Under the pieces are notes generated by a model that searched no databases, was not told the origin of the DNA, and was given only the letters and a program-made list of their open reading frames with translations. From positions 434,001 through 498,000 of the forward strand of contig NZ_STGI01000001.1 in NCBI RefSeq assembly GCF_004804275.1: a stretch of DNA of 64,000 bases, read 5' to 3'. The DNA comes from Herbaspirillum sp. ST 5-3 (GTDB taxonomy: Bacteria > Pseudomonadota > Gammaproteobacteria > Burkholderiales > Burkholderiaceae_D). Shown here one piece after another: positions 26,620 through 36,299 of this stretch. The position numbers and the translations under genes were made by a program. The number at the start of each line of letters is the position of its first letter. The stretch's first letter is position 1.

Positions 26620-27600
26620 ATGGACTACACCAAATTCGGCCGTACCGGCATGGATGTTTCGCGCTTGTGTCTCGGTTGCATGAGCTATGGCGAACCGGGG
26701 CGCGGCTCGCATCCCTGGACCTTGAACGAGGAGCAGAGCCGCCCCTTCATCAAGAAAGCGCTCGACCTCGGCATCAATTTTTTCGACACCGCCAATATCT
26801 ATTCCGACGGTACCAGCGAGGAAATCCTCGGCCGCGCGCTGAAGGACTATGCATCGCGCGACAATGTCGTCATCGCCACCAAGGTGCATGGCCGCATGCA
26901 TCCCGGCCCCAACGGACAAGGCCTGTCGCGCAAGGCGATCATGGCCGAGATCGATGCCAGCCTGCGCCGGCTCGGCACCGACTATGTCGACCTCTATCAG
27001 ATTCACCGCTGGGACTACAAGACGCCGATCGAGGAAACCGTCGAAGCCCTGCATGATGTGGTGAAGGCGGGCAAGGCGCGCTACGTGGGCGCTTCGTCGA
27101 TGCATGCATGGCAGTTTTCAAAGGCCTTGCATGTCGCCGAGAAGAACGGCTGGACGCGCTTCGTCAGCATGCAGAATTATGTCAACCTGCTTTACCGTGA
27201 AGAGGAGCGCGAGATGCTGCCCCTGTGCCGCGCCGAAGGCATCGCGGTGATTCCGTGGAGCCCGATGGCGCGCGGTCGGCTGACCCGCGACTGGGATGAA
27301 GGCAGCGCCCGCATGGAAACGGATGAGTTCGGCAAGGGGCTCTACATCAATACCGCGAACGAAGACCGCAAGGTGGTCGAGCGCGTCGCCGAAATCGCCA
27401 GGGAGCGCAATGTCCCGCGCGCGCAGGTCGCGCTGGCCTGGGTGTTGCAAAAATCTCCCGTCACTGCCCCCATCGTCGGCGCGACGAAGATGCAGCATCT
27501 CGATGACGCGGTCGCGGCGCTATCCCTCAAGCTCACCACGGAAGAAATCGAGCGGCTGGAAGAACCGTACGTGCCGCATGCGGTGGTCGGATTCAGCTGA
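26620..27600 (+). CDS. Aldo/keto reductase
   Basis: NADPH-dependent oxidoreductase of 326 aa with a TIM-barrel fold. The catalytic set is visible: Asp in FFDTANIYSDG, Tyr in the same segment, Lys in VIATKVHG and His in QIHRWD. The C-terminal PIVGATKMQHLDDAV belongs to the cofactor site. The form with GMDVSRLCLGCMSYG is typical of the YdhF/AKR11-like bacterial group that acts on a range of aldehydes. ATG at 26620 with AGAAAAGGA upstream. It stands alone on the plus strand; the substrate is unknown. Confidence 0.92.
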   Translation: MDYTKFGRTGMDVSRLCLGCMSYGEPGRGSHPWTLNEEQSRPFIKKALDLGINFFDTANIYSDGTSEEILGRALKDYASRDNVVIATKVHGRMHPGPNGQGLSRKAIMAEIDASLRRLGTDYVDLYQIHRWDYKTPIEETVEALHDVVKAGKARYVGASSMHAWQFSKALHVAEKNGWTRFVSMQNYVNLLYREEEREMLPLCRAEGIAVIPWSPMARGRLTRDWDEGSARMETDEFGKGLYINTANEDRKVVERVAEIARERNVPRAQVALAWVLQKSPVTAPIVGATKMQHLDDAVAALSLKLTTEEIERLEEPYVPHAVVGFS

Positions 27601-27734
27601 CCTGCTGCCGGTCGCAGCACGCGGCGCATCCGGAGACACCCGAGATCATGGCCCGCGCATGCGGGTGCTATGATTTCGGTGGCCGGTGGTGCATCGTGCC
27701 GTGTTCCGAAGGTCTCCTGATTCGCATTACGTAA

Positions 27735-28343
27735 ATGACATCAACTCGAAAACCAGTGATCGCCCTGGATGGCGATGGCGTCCTCGTCGATTATCACCAG
27801 GCCTATCGCGCCGCATGGGCGAAGGCCTTCGGCACCGTACCGGCGGTGCGTGACCCGCACGCGTACTGGCCGCTCGACCGCTTTGAAGTGCGGCGGCTCA
27901 CGGGTGACGAACTGGAGCAGTTCAGGCGCTGCTTCGACTATGCATACTGGTCTTCGATTCCGGCCATTCCCGGCGCGGTCGAGGCATGCCATGCGCTGGC
28001 CGAGGCCGGCTATGAACTGGTGTGCGTCTCGGCGATCCAGGCCGACTTCCAGACAGCGCGACTGCAAAACCTGCGCGACTGCGGCTTCCCCATCGAGCGC
28101 GTGATCGCGACTTCGCATGCCGACGGCGAGACCAGCCCGAAAGCCGCTGTATTGCGGGAGTTGCAACCGGTGGCGTTTGTCGACGACTACCTGCCCTACC
28201 TGCGCGGCATTCCAGCCGACATCCACGCGGCGCTGATCCTGCGCCAGCCCAACGGCAGTCCGAACATCGGCGACGAACTGCGCTGCGCGCACTCGCAGCA
28301 CGCGGATCTCGCCGACTTCGCGGACTGGTGGCTCAAGCAATAA
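27735..28343 (+). CDS. HAD-superfamily hydrolase
   Basis: Soluble phosphatase-like protein of 202 aa. Motif I is LDGDGVLVDY (nucleophile and acid/base aspartates), motif II lies in VCVSAIQ, and the metal-binding acidic pair is VDDYLPYL. The small helical cap follows motif I (HQAYRAAWAKAFG). The layout is that of phosphoglycolate-phosphatase-like members, but the substrate cannot be told. It is convergent with the next gene, with a possible bidirectional terminator between. Confidence 0.85.
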   Translation: MTSTRKPVIALDGDGVLVDYHQAYRAAWAKAFGTVPAVRDPHAYWPLDRFEVRRLTGDELEQFRRCFDYAYWSSIPAIPGAVEACHALAEAGYELVCVSAIQADFQTARLQNLRDCGFPIERVIATSHADGETSPKAAVLRELQPVAFVDDYLPYLRGIPADIHAALILRQPNGSPNIGDELRCAHSQHADLADFADWWLKQ

Positions 28344-28351
28344 TTCCCGCC

Positions 28352-28375
28352 TCGCCGTTGCTTGTTCAGCGGCGA
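28352..28375. terminator. Possible bidirectional hairpin between convergent genes
   Basis: TCGCCG (28352-28357) and CGGCGA (28370-28375) form a short stem between the convergent HAD and reductase genes. No T-tract is evident, so the terminator role is uncertain. Confidence 0.35.
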
Positions 28376-28397
28376 AGCGAGGGGTCTTCCGGTCAAG

Positions 28398-29066
28398 TCA
28401 GCGCTTCTGCCCGAGCAGGCTGAAGCCGTGCGACCAATGGTCGTTGCGGAAGCCGTAGCTGATCCACAGCATCGCCAGCGCCTCGAGCAGGCGACTGGCC
28501 GTGATGTCACCCATGTCAATCGGCGCGCGCCAGCCGAAAGCGCGCAGCAAGGCTGACACTTCCGCCTTGGCGCCATCGTCGTTGCCCGCAATGAACATGT
28601 CGGGCGTACCGTCAGGCAGCCTGGGATGGACCATGTGGGCCGCCGTGATGGTGTTGAAAGCCTTCACCACCTTCGCTTCCGGCAACAGGTCTTGCACCCG
28701 TTCCCCGGCCGAATCCGTGTGGCCGATCGCAAGACGCGGCATACCCTGTGAAAAGTCGAGCGGATTGGACGCGTCGATGACGAGCTTGCCCGCGAGATTG
28801 CCGGCGCCCGCTGCGCGCAGCCCCTCTTCCAGTCCGCTCCAGGGCAGCGCGACAAAAGCAAGATCGCCCTGCCTTGCCGCCTGCGCAAAGGACGCCGCTT
28901 GCGCGCCGGGCACCGCCGCAAGCGCTTCCTTCGTCTTGGCACCCGCCGTGTCGCGCGTGCCGAACACGACGCGGTAGCCGAGTTCTGCGAAACCCTTGGC
29001 GACCGCGACGCCAACCATGCCATTGCCGAGAACCGCGACGGCCTTTGCTGCATTGCTCATGTTCAT
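28398..29066 (-). CDS. NADP(H)-binding F420-oxidoreductase-like protein
   Basis: Protein of 222 aa with an N-terminal Rossmann fold: AVLGNGMVGVAVAKGF (residues 10-25) and the NADP-preferring FGTRDTAG turn. VIDASNPLDF and VVKAFNTI are typical of the NADPH-dependent F420 reductase family (pfam F420_oxidored), members of which also occur in bacteria without F420. ATG at 29066 (29060 is an alternative start two codons later). It is divergent from a LysR gene with about 100 bp between, which probably controls it. Confidence 0.88.
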   Translation of the reverse strand: MNMSNAAKAVAVLGNGMVGVAVAKGFAELGYRVVFGTRDTAGAKTKEALAAVPGAQAASFAQAARQGDLAFVALPWSGLEEGLRAAGAGNLAGKLVIDASNPLDFSQGMPRLAIGHTDSAGERVQDLLPEAKVVKAFNTITAAHMVHPRLPDGTPDMFIAGNDDGAKAEVSALLRAFGWRAPIDMGDITASRLLEALAMLWISYGFRNDHWSHGFSLLGQKR

Positions 29067-29168
29067 TCTCCTTCAAGTGAATCAAGTGGATGTGCATGTA
29101 TTGTGGGCGACGAGATTGATGAGCAGAAGACTATAATTACTCATGATATTGATAACCTGAGGTTGGCA

Positions 29169-30122
29169 ATGGATTCGTCCCAGCGCGTTCGCGCGATCCT
29201 ATCGTTCGTTCATGCCGCCGAGCGCGGCAGCCTCGCCGCCGCAGCCAGGGCGCTCGGCATTTCCGCGGCGGCGGTGAGCAAGAACGTCGCCGGCCTGGAG
29301 CGCGCCCTCGGCGTGCGGCTGATGAACCGGACCACGCGCTCGCTCCAGCTCACCGCCGAAGGCACGGCCTTCCTTGAACGCGCCCGCATTGCGATTACCG
29401 CGCTCGACGATGCGATCGATGCCGTCGCAGCACAGCGCGCTGCGCCGATGGGCCGGGTGCGCATCTCCACCAGCAGCGCCTTCGGGCGCTTCTATCTGCT
29501 GCCTCTGATTCCGGCGCTGGCGAAGCGCTATCCCGCGCTGACGATGGAAGTGGACATGGAAGATCGTCGCATCGATCTGGTCAAGGACGGCTACGACCTG
29601 GCACTGCGCGGCGGCGTGATTGAAGAGTCGAGCCTGATTTCGCGCCATGTTTGCACGCTGCATACGGTGTTGGTCGCCTCGCCCGCCTACCTGAAGGAGC
29701 ATGGCGTGCCGAAGCGCCGCGAAGACCTGGAGCGGCATCGCATGATTGCCTTGCGCTTTCTGAACGGCCAGGTATCGCGCTGGAATTTCAAGGGAAAGCG
29801 CGGAGAGGTCATCGATGTCGAGCCGGCATCGCCCGTGCTGACGGTCTCCGCGCCGGAGGCCGTGGTCGACGCGGCGCTGCTCGGCCTCGGCATTGCGCAG
29901 GCCGGCGTGCACCATGCGTGGCCGCATTTGCGCGAAGGACGGCTGAAGGTGCTTCTCGCCGCGCAGCATCATTCCGGCGCACGCGAAATGGTGCTGCAGT
30001 ATCCGCATCGTGCACTGGTCGCGCCGAGGGTACGCGCGACGGTGGAATACCTGCTCGAAAACCTGGCCAAAACCGAGGCGCTCCATGTGCGGCCATCCGC
30101 GCTGCGCGCCTTCGCGGCCTGA
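29169..30122 (+). CDS. LysR-family transcriptional regulator
   Basis: Regulator of 317 aa. The helix-turn-helix is in residues 9-60 (AERGSLAAAARALGISAAAV, then SKNVAGLERALGVRLMNRTT). The effector domain has SSAFGRFYLLPLIPALAKRY and DLALRGG, typical of the CrgA/AaeR-like branch of LysR regulators found next to oxidoreductase genes. I start at ATG 29169; the frame is open upstream but runs into the divergent gene. It probably regulates the divergent NADP-binding protein gene and itself (inference). Confidence 0.92.
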   Translation: MDSSQRVRAILSFVHAAERGSLAAAARALGISAAAVSKNVAGLERALGVRLMNRTTRSLQLTAEGTAFLERARIAITALDDAIDAVAAQRAAPMGRVRISTSSAFGRFYLLPLIPALAKRYPALTMEVDMEDRRIDLVKDGYDLALRGGVIEESSLISRHVCTLHTVLVASPAYLKEHGVPKRREDLERHRMIALRFLNGQVSRWNFKGKRGEVIDVEPASPVLTVSAPEAVVDAALLGLGIAQAGVHHAWPHLREGRLKVLLAAQHHSGAREMVLQYPHRALVAPRVRATVEYLLENLAKTEALHVRPSALRAFAA

Positions 30123-30138
30123 CACGAACCGGACTTCC

Positions 30139-30798
30139 TCAGCGCTTCCTCGCCAGCGTCAATCCGTCCCCGATCGGCACCAGCGACAAGTCGATCCGCG
30201 CGTCCTGATGCAGCTTGCGGTTGAAGGCCTGGATCGCCAGCGTATCCGCATCGGCCCCCGGCATGATCACGCGCCCGCTCCACAGCACGTTATCCACGGC
30301 GATCACGCCGCCGCTGCGCAGGAGTGTCAGGCAACGCTCGTAATACGCGTCATACGCAGTCTTGTCCGCATCGATGAAGGCAAAATCGAAACTGCCTTCC
30401 TGTCCCTGCGCGATCAGCGCATCAAGGGTTTCGAGCGCGGGTGCGAGGCGCAGGTCGATCTTGTGCCCGACACCGGCCCTGTCCCAATACGAACGTGCAA
30501 CATCGGTATATTCGCGGCTGATATCGCAGCCGATGACGCGCCCCTCGTCCGGCAGGGCAAGCGCCACCGCAAGCGCGCTGTAGCCGGTGAACACGCCGAT
30601 CTCCAGCGTGCGCCGTGCGCCCAGCATCTTTACCAGCAACGCCATGAACTGGCCTTGCTCGGGTGCGATCTGCATGCTGGCGTGCGGATGGCTGAGCGTT
30701 GCGGCACGCAGTTCGGCAAGCACTGCATGTTCGCGCAGCGACACATCGAGCAGGTAGTGATACAGCGCGTCGTTGAGGTTGACGGTGCGATTCGACAT
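30139..30798 (-). CDS. SAM-dependent O-methyltransferase (family 3, CCoAOMT-like)
   Basis: Methyltransferase of 219 aa. The SAM site is LEIGVFTGYSALAVALAL (about residues 64-81) with the acidic residue in VIGCDISREY; FDFAFIDADKTAYDAYYE is the metal-binding signature of the caffeoyl-CoA O-methyltransferase-like family, and GGVIAVDNVLWSGRV is the usual strand 5 region. Bacterial members methylate catechol-like compounds with Mg2+ or Ca2+. It is convergent with the LysR gene and divergent from a DODA-type dioxygenase, so both could work on catechols (inference). Confidence 0.92.
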   Translation of the reverse strand: MSNRTVNLNDALYHYLLDVSLREHAVLAELRAATLSHPHASMQIAPEQGQFMALLVKMLGARRTLEIGVFTGYSALAVALALPDEGRVIGCDISREYTDVARSYWDRAGVGHKIDLRLAPALETLDALIAQGQEGSFDFAFIDADKTAYDAYYERCLTLLRSGGVIAVDNVLWSGRVIMPGADADTLAIQAFNRKLHQDARIDLSLVPIGDGLTLARKR

Positions 30799-30912
30799 GA
30801 TTGCCTCTCAACAAAATCCGATCGACAAAACGAATTTGGATTCATGTGCGACACTACTCTTGTCAACGCCGTTCAATTGTTTGCGCCAGCGCAATCCAAC
30901 CGGATACATGCC

Positions 30913-31707
30913 ATGACTCCGTCGCCCTCCCCCCGCATGCCCGCCATTTTTTTCGGCCATGGCAGTCCGATGAATGCCCTGGAAGAGAACGCCAGCACCG
31001 CCGCATGGCGGCAACTGGCGACTGCCATGCCGAAACCGAAGGCGATCGTGGCGATTTCGGCACACTGGACTACGCGCGGCACGCAGGTGACGGCGATGGA
31101 TGCGCCGAGGACCATCCATGACTTCGGCGGTTTTCCGCAGGCGCTGTTCGACGTGCAGTATCCGGCGCCCGGCGCGCCGGCGCTGGCGGCGCGCGTGCGC
31201 GACTTGCTGCGTCCGGTCGATGTCGCGCTGGATGAAAGCTGGGGACTGGACCATGGCACCTGGTCAATTTTGGTCAAGATGTATCCCGAGGCGGATGTGC
31301 CTGTGATCCAGCTCAGCATCGATGTCAGCCGCCCGAACCGCTTCCATTTTGAAATCGGCCAGCGCCTCGCTTCGCTGCGCGACGAAGGCGTCCTGATCAT
31401 GGCCAGCGGCAATGTGGTGCACAACCTGCGCACGATCAAGTGGAACAACGGCGACGCCTATGACTGGGCCATTCGCTTCAATGACGCGATCCGCGGCTGC
31501 TTGCGGCGCGGCGAGGTCGAACGCCTGATCGATTACGCGCAATGGGGAGAGGATGCGCGCTTGTCGGTGCCGACGGCGGAGCATTTTTTGCCGCTGCTTT
31601 ATATTGTCGGAACGCAGCAGCAAGGCGAGCCGATTGCGATTCCCGTCGACGGCATCGAGCTCGGTTCCATCAGCATGCTCAGCGCGGTCGTCGGCCCGCG
31701 CACCTGA
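30913..31707 (+). CDS. DODA-type extradiol aromatic ring-opening dioxygenase
   Basis: Metal-dependent dioxygenase of 264 aa in the class III (LigB) superfamily, like E. coli YgiD, a 4,5-DOPA extradiol dioxygenase. Candidate metal and catalytic histidines stand in FFGHGSPMNALE, ISAHWTTRG, LDHGTWSIL and SGNVVHNLR. I start at ATG 30913; an ATG 23 codons upstream (30844) is in frame but its extension looks non-coding. It is divergent from a catechol-type O-methyltransferase gene. Confidence 0.88.
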   Translation: MTPSPSPRMPAIFFGHGSPMNALEENASTAAWRQLATAMPKPKAIVAISAHWTTRGTQVTAMDAPRTIHDFGGFPQALFDVQYPAPGAPALAARVRDLLRPVDVALDESWGLDHGTWSILVKMYPEADVPVIQLSIDVSRPNRFHFEIGQRLASLRDEGVLIMASGNVVHNLRTIKWNNGDAYDWAIRFNDAIRGCLRRGEVERLIDYAQWGEDARLSVPTAEHFLPLLYIVGTQQQGEPIAIPVDGIELGSISMLSAVVGPRT

Positions 31708-31963
31708 CAGCGGAAAACATGCCTTCCGGCAGGAGAACCTGAACTCGTCGGAAAGCGGCAAGTCTAACGATTGTTGGTTCTTGCAGCATCACAGCCTTGC
31801 CGCCCGTGACATCACTGCCTGATCGCGGCAATTCCTTCTCAAGGTCCTCGCATTGCCCGGCAAACATCATGCTTAGCGCCCTCGTCCCCGTCTGCTGCGA
31901 CCCGGTATCGCACACCGGAGCATCATGTCGTCCGCCATCCTGCAATGAAAAAGGAAAAACCGG

Positions 31964-34246
31964 ATGAACCAGGAAAGCACGCCGCCGCCAACCGAAGAAA
32001 CCATTTTGATGGTCGACGACACACCGGCAAACCTGGCGTTGCTGACGCATGTACTTGAAGAACACGGTTATCGCGTGGTCGTGGCGCAGGATGGCGAAGA
32101 AGCCATGCAGCGTGCCAGCTTCGTGCAGCCCGATCTGATCCTGCTCGACGTCATGATGCCTGACATCGACGGCTTCGAGATCTGCCGCCGACTGAAGGCG
32201 GCCGAGCAGTTGCGTGACATTCCGGTGATTTTCATGACTGCACTGGCGGACAACAGCGACAAGCTGCGCGGCTTCGAGGCGGGCGCGGTCGACTACGTGA
32301 CCAAGCCGTTCCAGGTCGAGGAAGTGCTGGCGCGTGTGAGCGCGCACCTGGCGCTGGGGTCGATGCAGCGCACGCTGGCCGAGAAGAATTGCCAGCTGCA
32401 AAAGGAAGTCGCACTGCGCCGGCAAATCGAAACGCATTTGCAGCACGCTTACGACATGCTGGAGCAGCGCGTGACGCAAAGGACCGTCGAACTGGCCAAT
32501 GCGAACGATCGCCTGAATACGGAAATCAATGAACGTGTACGGGTTGAGGAATCCTTGCGCAAAAGCGAAGCGCGCCTGCGCCGCCTGGTGGAGTCGAACA
32601 TCATCGGCGTCTATTTCTGGCGCATGGACGGCCGCATCACCGAGGCAAACGACGCGTTCCTGCACCTGCTCGGCTACAGCAAGGAAGAGCTGCAGGAAGG
32701 CAAGGTGCTGCTGTCGAACATCGCTGCGCCGGAATACGCACAAGAGAGCTTGCACGCACTGCAAGACCTGCAGCGCACCGGCACCTCGACGCCGTTCGAG
32801 AAGGAGTACATCCACAAGAACGGAAGCCGGGTGCCGATCCTGATCGGCGCGGCGCTGGTCGACGACACGGCGCAGGAGGGCGTGGCCTTTGTGCTCGACC
32901 TGAGCGCGCACAGGCAGGCGCAGGAGCGTATCCGCTACCTGGCCGACCACGATGCGCTGACCAACCTGCCCAACCGCTCGCTGCTGCGGGATCGTCTGCA
33001 GCAGGCCTTGGCACACGCCCATCGCAGCGAGACGCAGGTCGCGGTACTGTTCATCGATCTCGACTATTTCAAGCACATCAACGATTCGCTCGGCCATCAG
33101 ATCGGCGACTGCCTGTTGCAGATGGCCGCGGAACGCCTGCGCTGCTGCGTGCGCGAAGGCGACACGGTGGCGCGCCTGGGCGGCGACGAATTCGTGCTGG
33201 TGCTGCCGCTGGTCGGTGGCGCCTCGGATGCGGCACTGGTGGCGCGCAAGGCGCTCGACCTGCTCGATGCGCCCTACGATTGCGCCAGCCATGAACTGCA
33301 TGTCTCCGGCAGCATCGGCATCAGCATGTATCCGGATGACGGCACCGATGTCGAAACCCTGATGCGCACCGCCGACACCGCGATGTACTACGCGAAGGAA
33401 AAAGGGCGCGGCAATTTCCAGTTCTTTACGCCTTCGCTCAACCGGGTGGCGCAGCAGAGGCATGCAACGTCAAACGCGTTGCGGCATGCCCTGGCCCATG
33501 ATGAATTCGTCCTGCATTACCAGCCGCAGGTGGACCTGGAAACCGGCAGGATTTTTTCCGCGGAAGCCTTGCTTCGCTGGCAATGCCCCAACACCAAGGC
33601 GACTGTCGTCTGCAGCGATTTCATTGCGGTCGCGGAAGAAACCGGCCTGATTCTTCCTATCGGAGAATGGGTATTGCGGGAAGCCTGCAAGCAGTTGCGA
33701 AAGTGGCATGAACTCGGCTTTACGCAGATGGTGGTGGCGGTCAACCTGTCGTCGCGCCAGTTCTTCCAGCCCAATTTCAGGGAGAGCGTCGAACGCATCC
33801 TTGCGGAGACCGGCGTGCCGCCCGACAGCGTCGACCTGGAACTCACCGAAACCATTCTGATGCATCGCACCGAAGACAATATATCCACCCTGCGGCATCT
33901 GAGCGACATGGGCATCAAGCTGTCGATCGATGACTTCGGCACCGGTTATTCCAGCCTGGCCTACCTGCAGCGCTTTCCGGTCGATGCGCTGAAGATCGAC
34001 CGTTCCTTCGTCAGCGGCATCGGCCAGAGCGCGAGCGACACCGCGCTGGTCACCGCCATCATCTCGATGGCGCAAAGCCTGCGGCTGAACGTGCTGGCCG
34101 AAGGCGTGGAAACACCGGAACAGGTCAAGTTCCTGCAGACGCACGGCTGCCTCGCGGCGCAAGGCTTTTTCTACAGCGCCGCAGTCCCGGCCGATGCGCT
34201 CACCGATTTGCTGCGCAAGCAGAATATCCGCATTGCCCAGGTCTGA
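31964..34246 (+). CDS. Rec-PAS-GGDEF-EAL cyclic-di-GMP signalling protein
   Basis: Protein of 760 aa. Order: receiver domain (about 14-130; DDTPAN, LILLDVMMPD, VTKPF), a coiled-coil linker (135-205), a PAS domain (about 205-320), GGDEF (about 330-495) and EAL (about 505-755). The cyclase motif is intact (GGDEF, 406-410) and the phosphodiesterase motif reads EALLRW (534-539), with the later DDFGTGYSSL also intact; both activities are possible. No kinase gene is adjacent, so the phosphodonor is elsewhere. ATG 31964 follows an A/G-rich leader with AAGGAAAA. Confidence 0.95.
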   Translation: MNQESTPPPTEETILMVDDTPANLALLTHVLEEHGYRVVVAQDGEEAMQRASFVQPDLILLDVMMPDIDGFEICRRLKAAEQLRDIPVIFMTALADNSDKLRGFEAGAVDYVTKPFQVEEVLARVSAHLALGSMQRTLAEKNCQLQKEVALRRQIETHLQHAYDMLEQRVTQRTVELANANDRLNTEINERVRVEESLRKSEARLRRLVESNIIGVYFWRMDGRITEANDAFLHLLGYSKEELQEGKVLLSNIAAPEYAQESLHALQDLQRTGTSTPFEKEYIHKNGSRVPILIGAALVDDTAQEGVAFVLDLSAHRQAQERIRYLADHDALTNLPNRSLLRDRLQQALAHAHRSETQVAVLFIDLDYFKHINDSLGHQIGDCLLQMAAERLRCCVREGDTVARLGGDEFVLVLPLVGGASDAALVARKALDLLDAPYDCASHELHVSGSIGISMYPDDGTDVETLMRTADTAMYYAKEKGRGNFQFFTPSLNRVAQQRHATSNALRHALAHDEFVLHYQPQVDLETGRIFSAEALLRWQCPNTKATVVCSDFIAVAEETGLILPIGEWVLREACKQLRKWHELGFTQMVVAVNLSSRQFFQPNFRESVERILAETGVPPDSVDLELTETILMHRTEDNISTLRHLSDMGIKLSIDDFGTGYSSLAYLQRFPVDALKIDRSFVSGIGQSASDTALVTAIISMAQSLRLNVLAEGVETPEQVKFLQTHGCLAAQGFFYSAAVPADALTDLLRKQNIRIAQV

Positions 34247-34256
34247 GCGACCCGCG

Positions 34257-35504
34257 TCAGAAGAAATACCTGAGCACCGCCTGTACCGCCCGCTGCTGCG
34301 GCACGGCACCGAATTCGCTGGCACGCTCGCCGCTGTTCATCTGCCATTGCAAGGCCGCTTCCGCGCGGTCCCAGCGATAGCGCGCCTCCAGCCAAGACAA
34401 ACGACTGTGGTCGGCGACATTGAAGCGCAGCATGGCATTCAGATCGAAGTGGCTGATCATCACGTCCTGCCAGGCACCGTAGAAAAACACCGCCTGGCGC
34501 GTGGGCATGTCCTGCCAATCCTGCAGCGCCTGCCGGTAGCGCAGGTAGGCAAGCGGCGAGGTTCGCGGCAGCGCATCCCACTCCGCCTTGCTCAGGCCCG
34601 CGCCGTTGTACTGGTACTCCAGCGTGAGCGACAGCTTGTTCGATGTGGTGTAAGTCAGACCGGTGGAGAGACGACTGCGGAAGGCGCTGTCGTCGGCCCC
34701 GTTCAGTGCCTGCGACAGCAGTGAACGGCTGCGACCGCCCGACCATTCGAGGTAGGACACCGTCGCGTCGTTGACCAGCATGGCCAGATTGAAGCCGAGC
34801 TGCGGCGCCTTGTGTTCTTCATCGTAGAGCAGCCATTGCGGCTCGATGTTGTCGGACAGCTTGTGGCTCGCGGCAATCAGCCAGCGGTGTTGATTGTTGG
34901 TGGCGCCGATGTCGGGATTCAACGATGCCTCGTTCGGCCGCGTCGCCAGCTTCGGCGAATACAGCGCCGTCAGCGAGCCGCTCTCCCACAAGCTCTGAGT
35001 GCGCAGCATGACGCTGCCCATGCGATTCTTTTTCAGGCTGGCCGGATCGGCGGAGACCACGAAGCGGGTTGCGCCGGCGCGGAAATAATCGGTCGGGTTG
35101 TAGCCGGTCGCAACGCCGTAGCGCGCGTTGATGCGGCCGAAGTCGAACAACTGGTCGTCGCGTGCCTGCCAGCTGACATAGGCTTCCTTGAGCGTGTTGA
35201 TGCCGTTCTGGCGCGTTGGCTGGTCGTGCCAGTTCAGGTCGAGCCGGTCGGCGAAGACCGCGCGCCAGCCGGGCGCCAATGCCTTGTCGAGCTGCACGTC
35301 GATCGACAGACGCTGGTTATCGACCGTGCCGCCACTGCGCAATGCCGACTGACCGACTGCGCCCTCCACAAACCATTGCCAGTCGCGGGCGCGCTCTACG
35401 GCAGCCGGCGCATCGTCAGCCAGGCGCAGCGCGTCCTCGTCCGCATCCGCGGCCAGCACCGTGCCTGATGCCGTCAGCAGGCATATCGCCAGGATGCGCT
35501 TCAT
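34257..35504 (-). CDS. Outer-membrane beta-barrel-like protein, last gene of an ABC operon
   Basis: Exported protein of 415 aa. Signal peptide at residues 1-19 (MKRILAICLLTASGTVLAA), then an amphipathic beta-rich chain ending in aromatic F (VLRYFF), the usual mark of an outer-membrane barrel. TonB box and plug are absent. I start at ATG 35504, which overlaps the previous gene by 4 bp (ATGA); a far longer open frame exists upstream but is antiphase to that gene. Together with the LolA-like protein, ATPase and permease it may form a route to or through the outer membrane (inference). Confidence 0.8.
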   Translation of the reverse strand: MKRILAICLLTASGTVLAADADEDALRLADDAPAAVERARDWQWFVEGAVGQSALRSGGTVDNQRLSIDVQLDKALAPGWRAVFADRLDLNWHDQPTRQNGINTLKEAYVSWQARDDQLFDFGRINARYGVATGYNPTDYFRAGATRFVVSADPASLKKNRMGSVMLRTQSLWESGSLTALYSPKLATRPNEASLNPDIGATNNQHRWLIAASHKLSDNIEPQWLLYDEEHKAPQLGFNLAMLVNDATVSYLEWSGGRSRSLLSQALNGADDSAFRSRLSTGLTYTTSNKLSLTLEYQYNGAGLSKAEWDALPRTSPLAYLRYRQALQDWQDMPTRQAVFFYGAWQDVMISHFDLNAMLRFNVADHSRLSWLEARYRWDRAEAALQWQMNSGERASEFGAVPQQRAVQAVLRYFF

Positions 35505-36265
35505 TCCGGCTTGAACCGCGGCAGGTAATCGCGCTGCAGCCATGCTTCCGGCACATCGCGTTTTGCATAGTCGGAAAAGCGCATCACCGTCACCCAATTC
35601 GGATCGAGGCCGTCGATGATGACGGTTTCTGTCGGCCGCTCGGCGCCGAGCTGCGTCTGGTAGCGGCGGAAGTAGGCGCTCTTGAGCAGGCGTCCGCTTT
35701 CGGTGTAGTAGCGCGCCTTGACCGGGCGGTTGTTGCTCGTGTCTATCCACATCTCGATGCGATGGTAGGTGACGTCGGGCGCGGTCGCGGCCAGGGCAAG
35801 CTTGTAGCAGTGGCGGGTCTTCCGGTCGCCGTCCTGCGTATCCTCCTCCGCCTCCAGTTCCGCCTTGTAGTCCTTGGCGAGATTGGCCGTGACGATATCG
35901 CCGTTGGCGGCCTGGCCAAGCAGGCGCTGCTGCGGCGAGATGCGGATGCTGGCCTTGTTGGACGGATCGTAGAACCACAGGTCGTTTCCGCTCTTGAGCA
36001 TCAGCTTGTTGGCATCGCGTGCCGGCGCGATGAAGCGGATCAGGCTGCGGAACTGGCCGCTGTTCTTGTCCGCCTTCGAATACACCGCCAGCGTGCTGGT
36101 GTCGTTCTGCTTGCCGCTCTTGTATTCGATCAGTGTGGTGGTCAGACCGAAGGAATAGTCGGGATTGCGCACGGCATCGCTGGCCGCGAGGATGTCCTGC
36201 GCGGTGGGCGCGGCATGTGCCAGCCCGCCGATGGTGAGTAGAAACACTGCTGTGAAGACTCGCAT
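35501..36265 (-). CDS. Outer-membrane lipoprotein-sorting (LolA-like) protein
   Basis: Periplasmic protein of 254 aa. Signal peptide at about residues 1-18 (VFTAVFLLTIGGLAHA). The mature part has the LolA/LolB-like half-barrel pattern: SLIRFIAPARDANKLMLKSG, DLWFYDPSNKASIRISPQQR and RIEMWIDTSNNRPVKARYY. Proteins of this type accompany MacB/FtsX-like transporters and are thought to carry lipids or lipoproteins. It lies 131 bp downstream of the permease gene and is coupled to the barrel gene. Confidence 0.85.
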   Translation of the reverse strand: MRVFTAVFLLTIGGLAHAAPTAQDILAASDAVRNPDYSFGLTTTLIEYKSGKQNDTSTLAVYSKADKNSGQFRSLIRFIAPARDANKLMLKSGNDLWFYDPSNKASIRISPQQRLLGQAANGDIVTANLAKDYKAELEAEEDTQDGDRKTRHCYKLALAATAPDVTYHRIEMWIDTSNNRPVKARYYTESGRLLKSAYFRRYQTQLGAERPTETVIIDGLDPNWVTVMRFSDYAKRDVPEAWLQRDYLPRFKPE

Positions 36266-36299
36266 ACGTTTTCTCTTGTTTGGAAAATGTTTTTTTGTC

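Noticed and set aside
31679-33463. 594-codon minus-strand frame over the GGDEF-EAL gene
   Set aside because: Shadow frame; no recognisable domain, while the plus strand encodes four.
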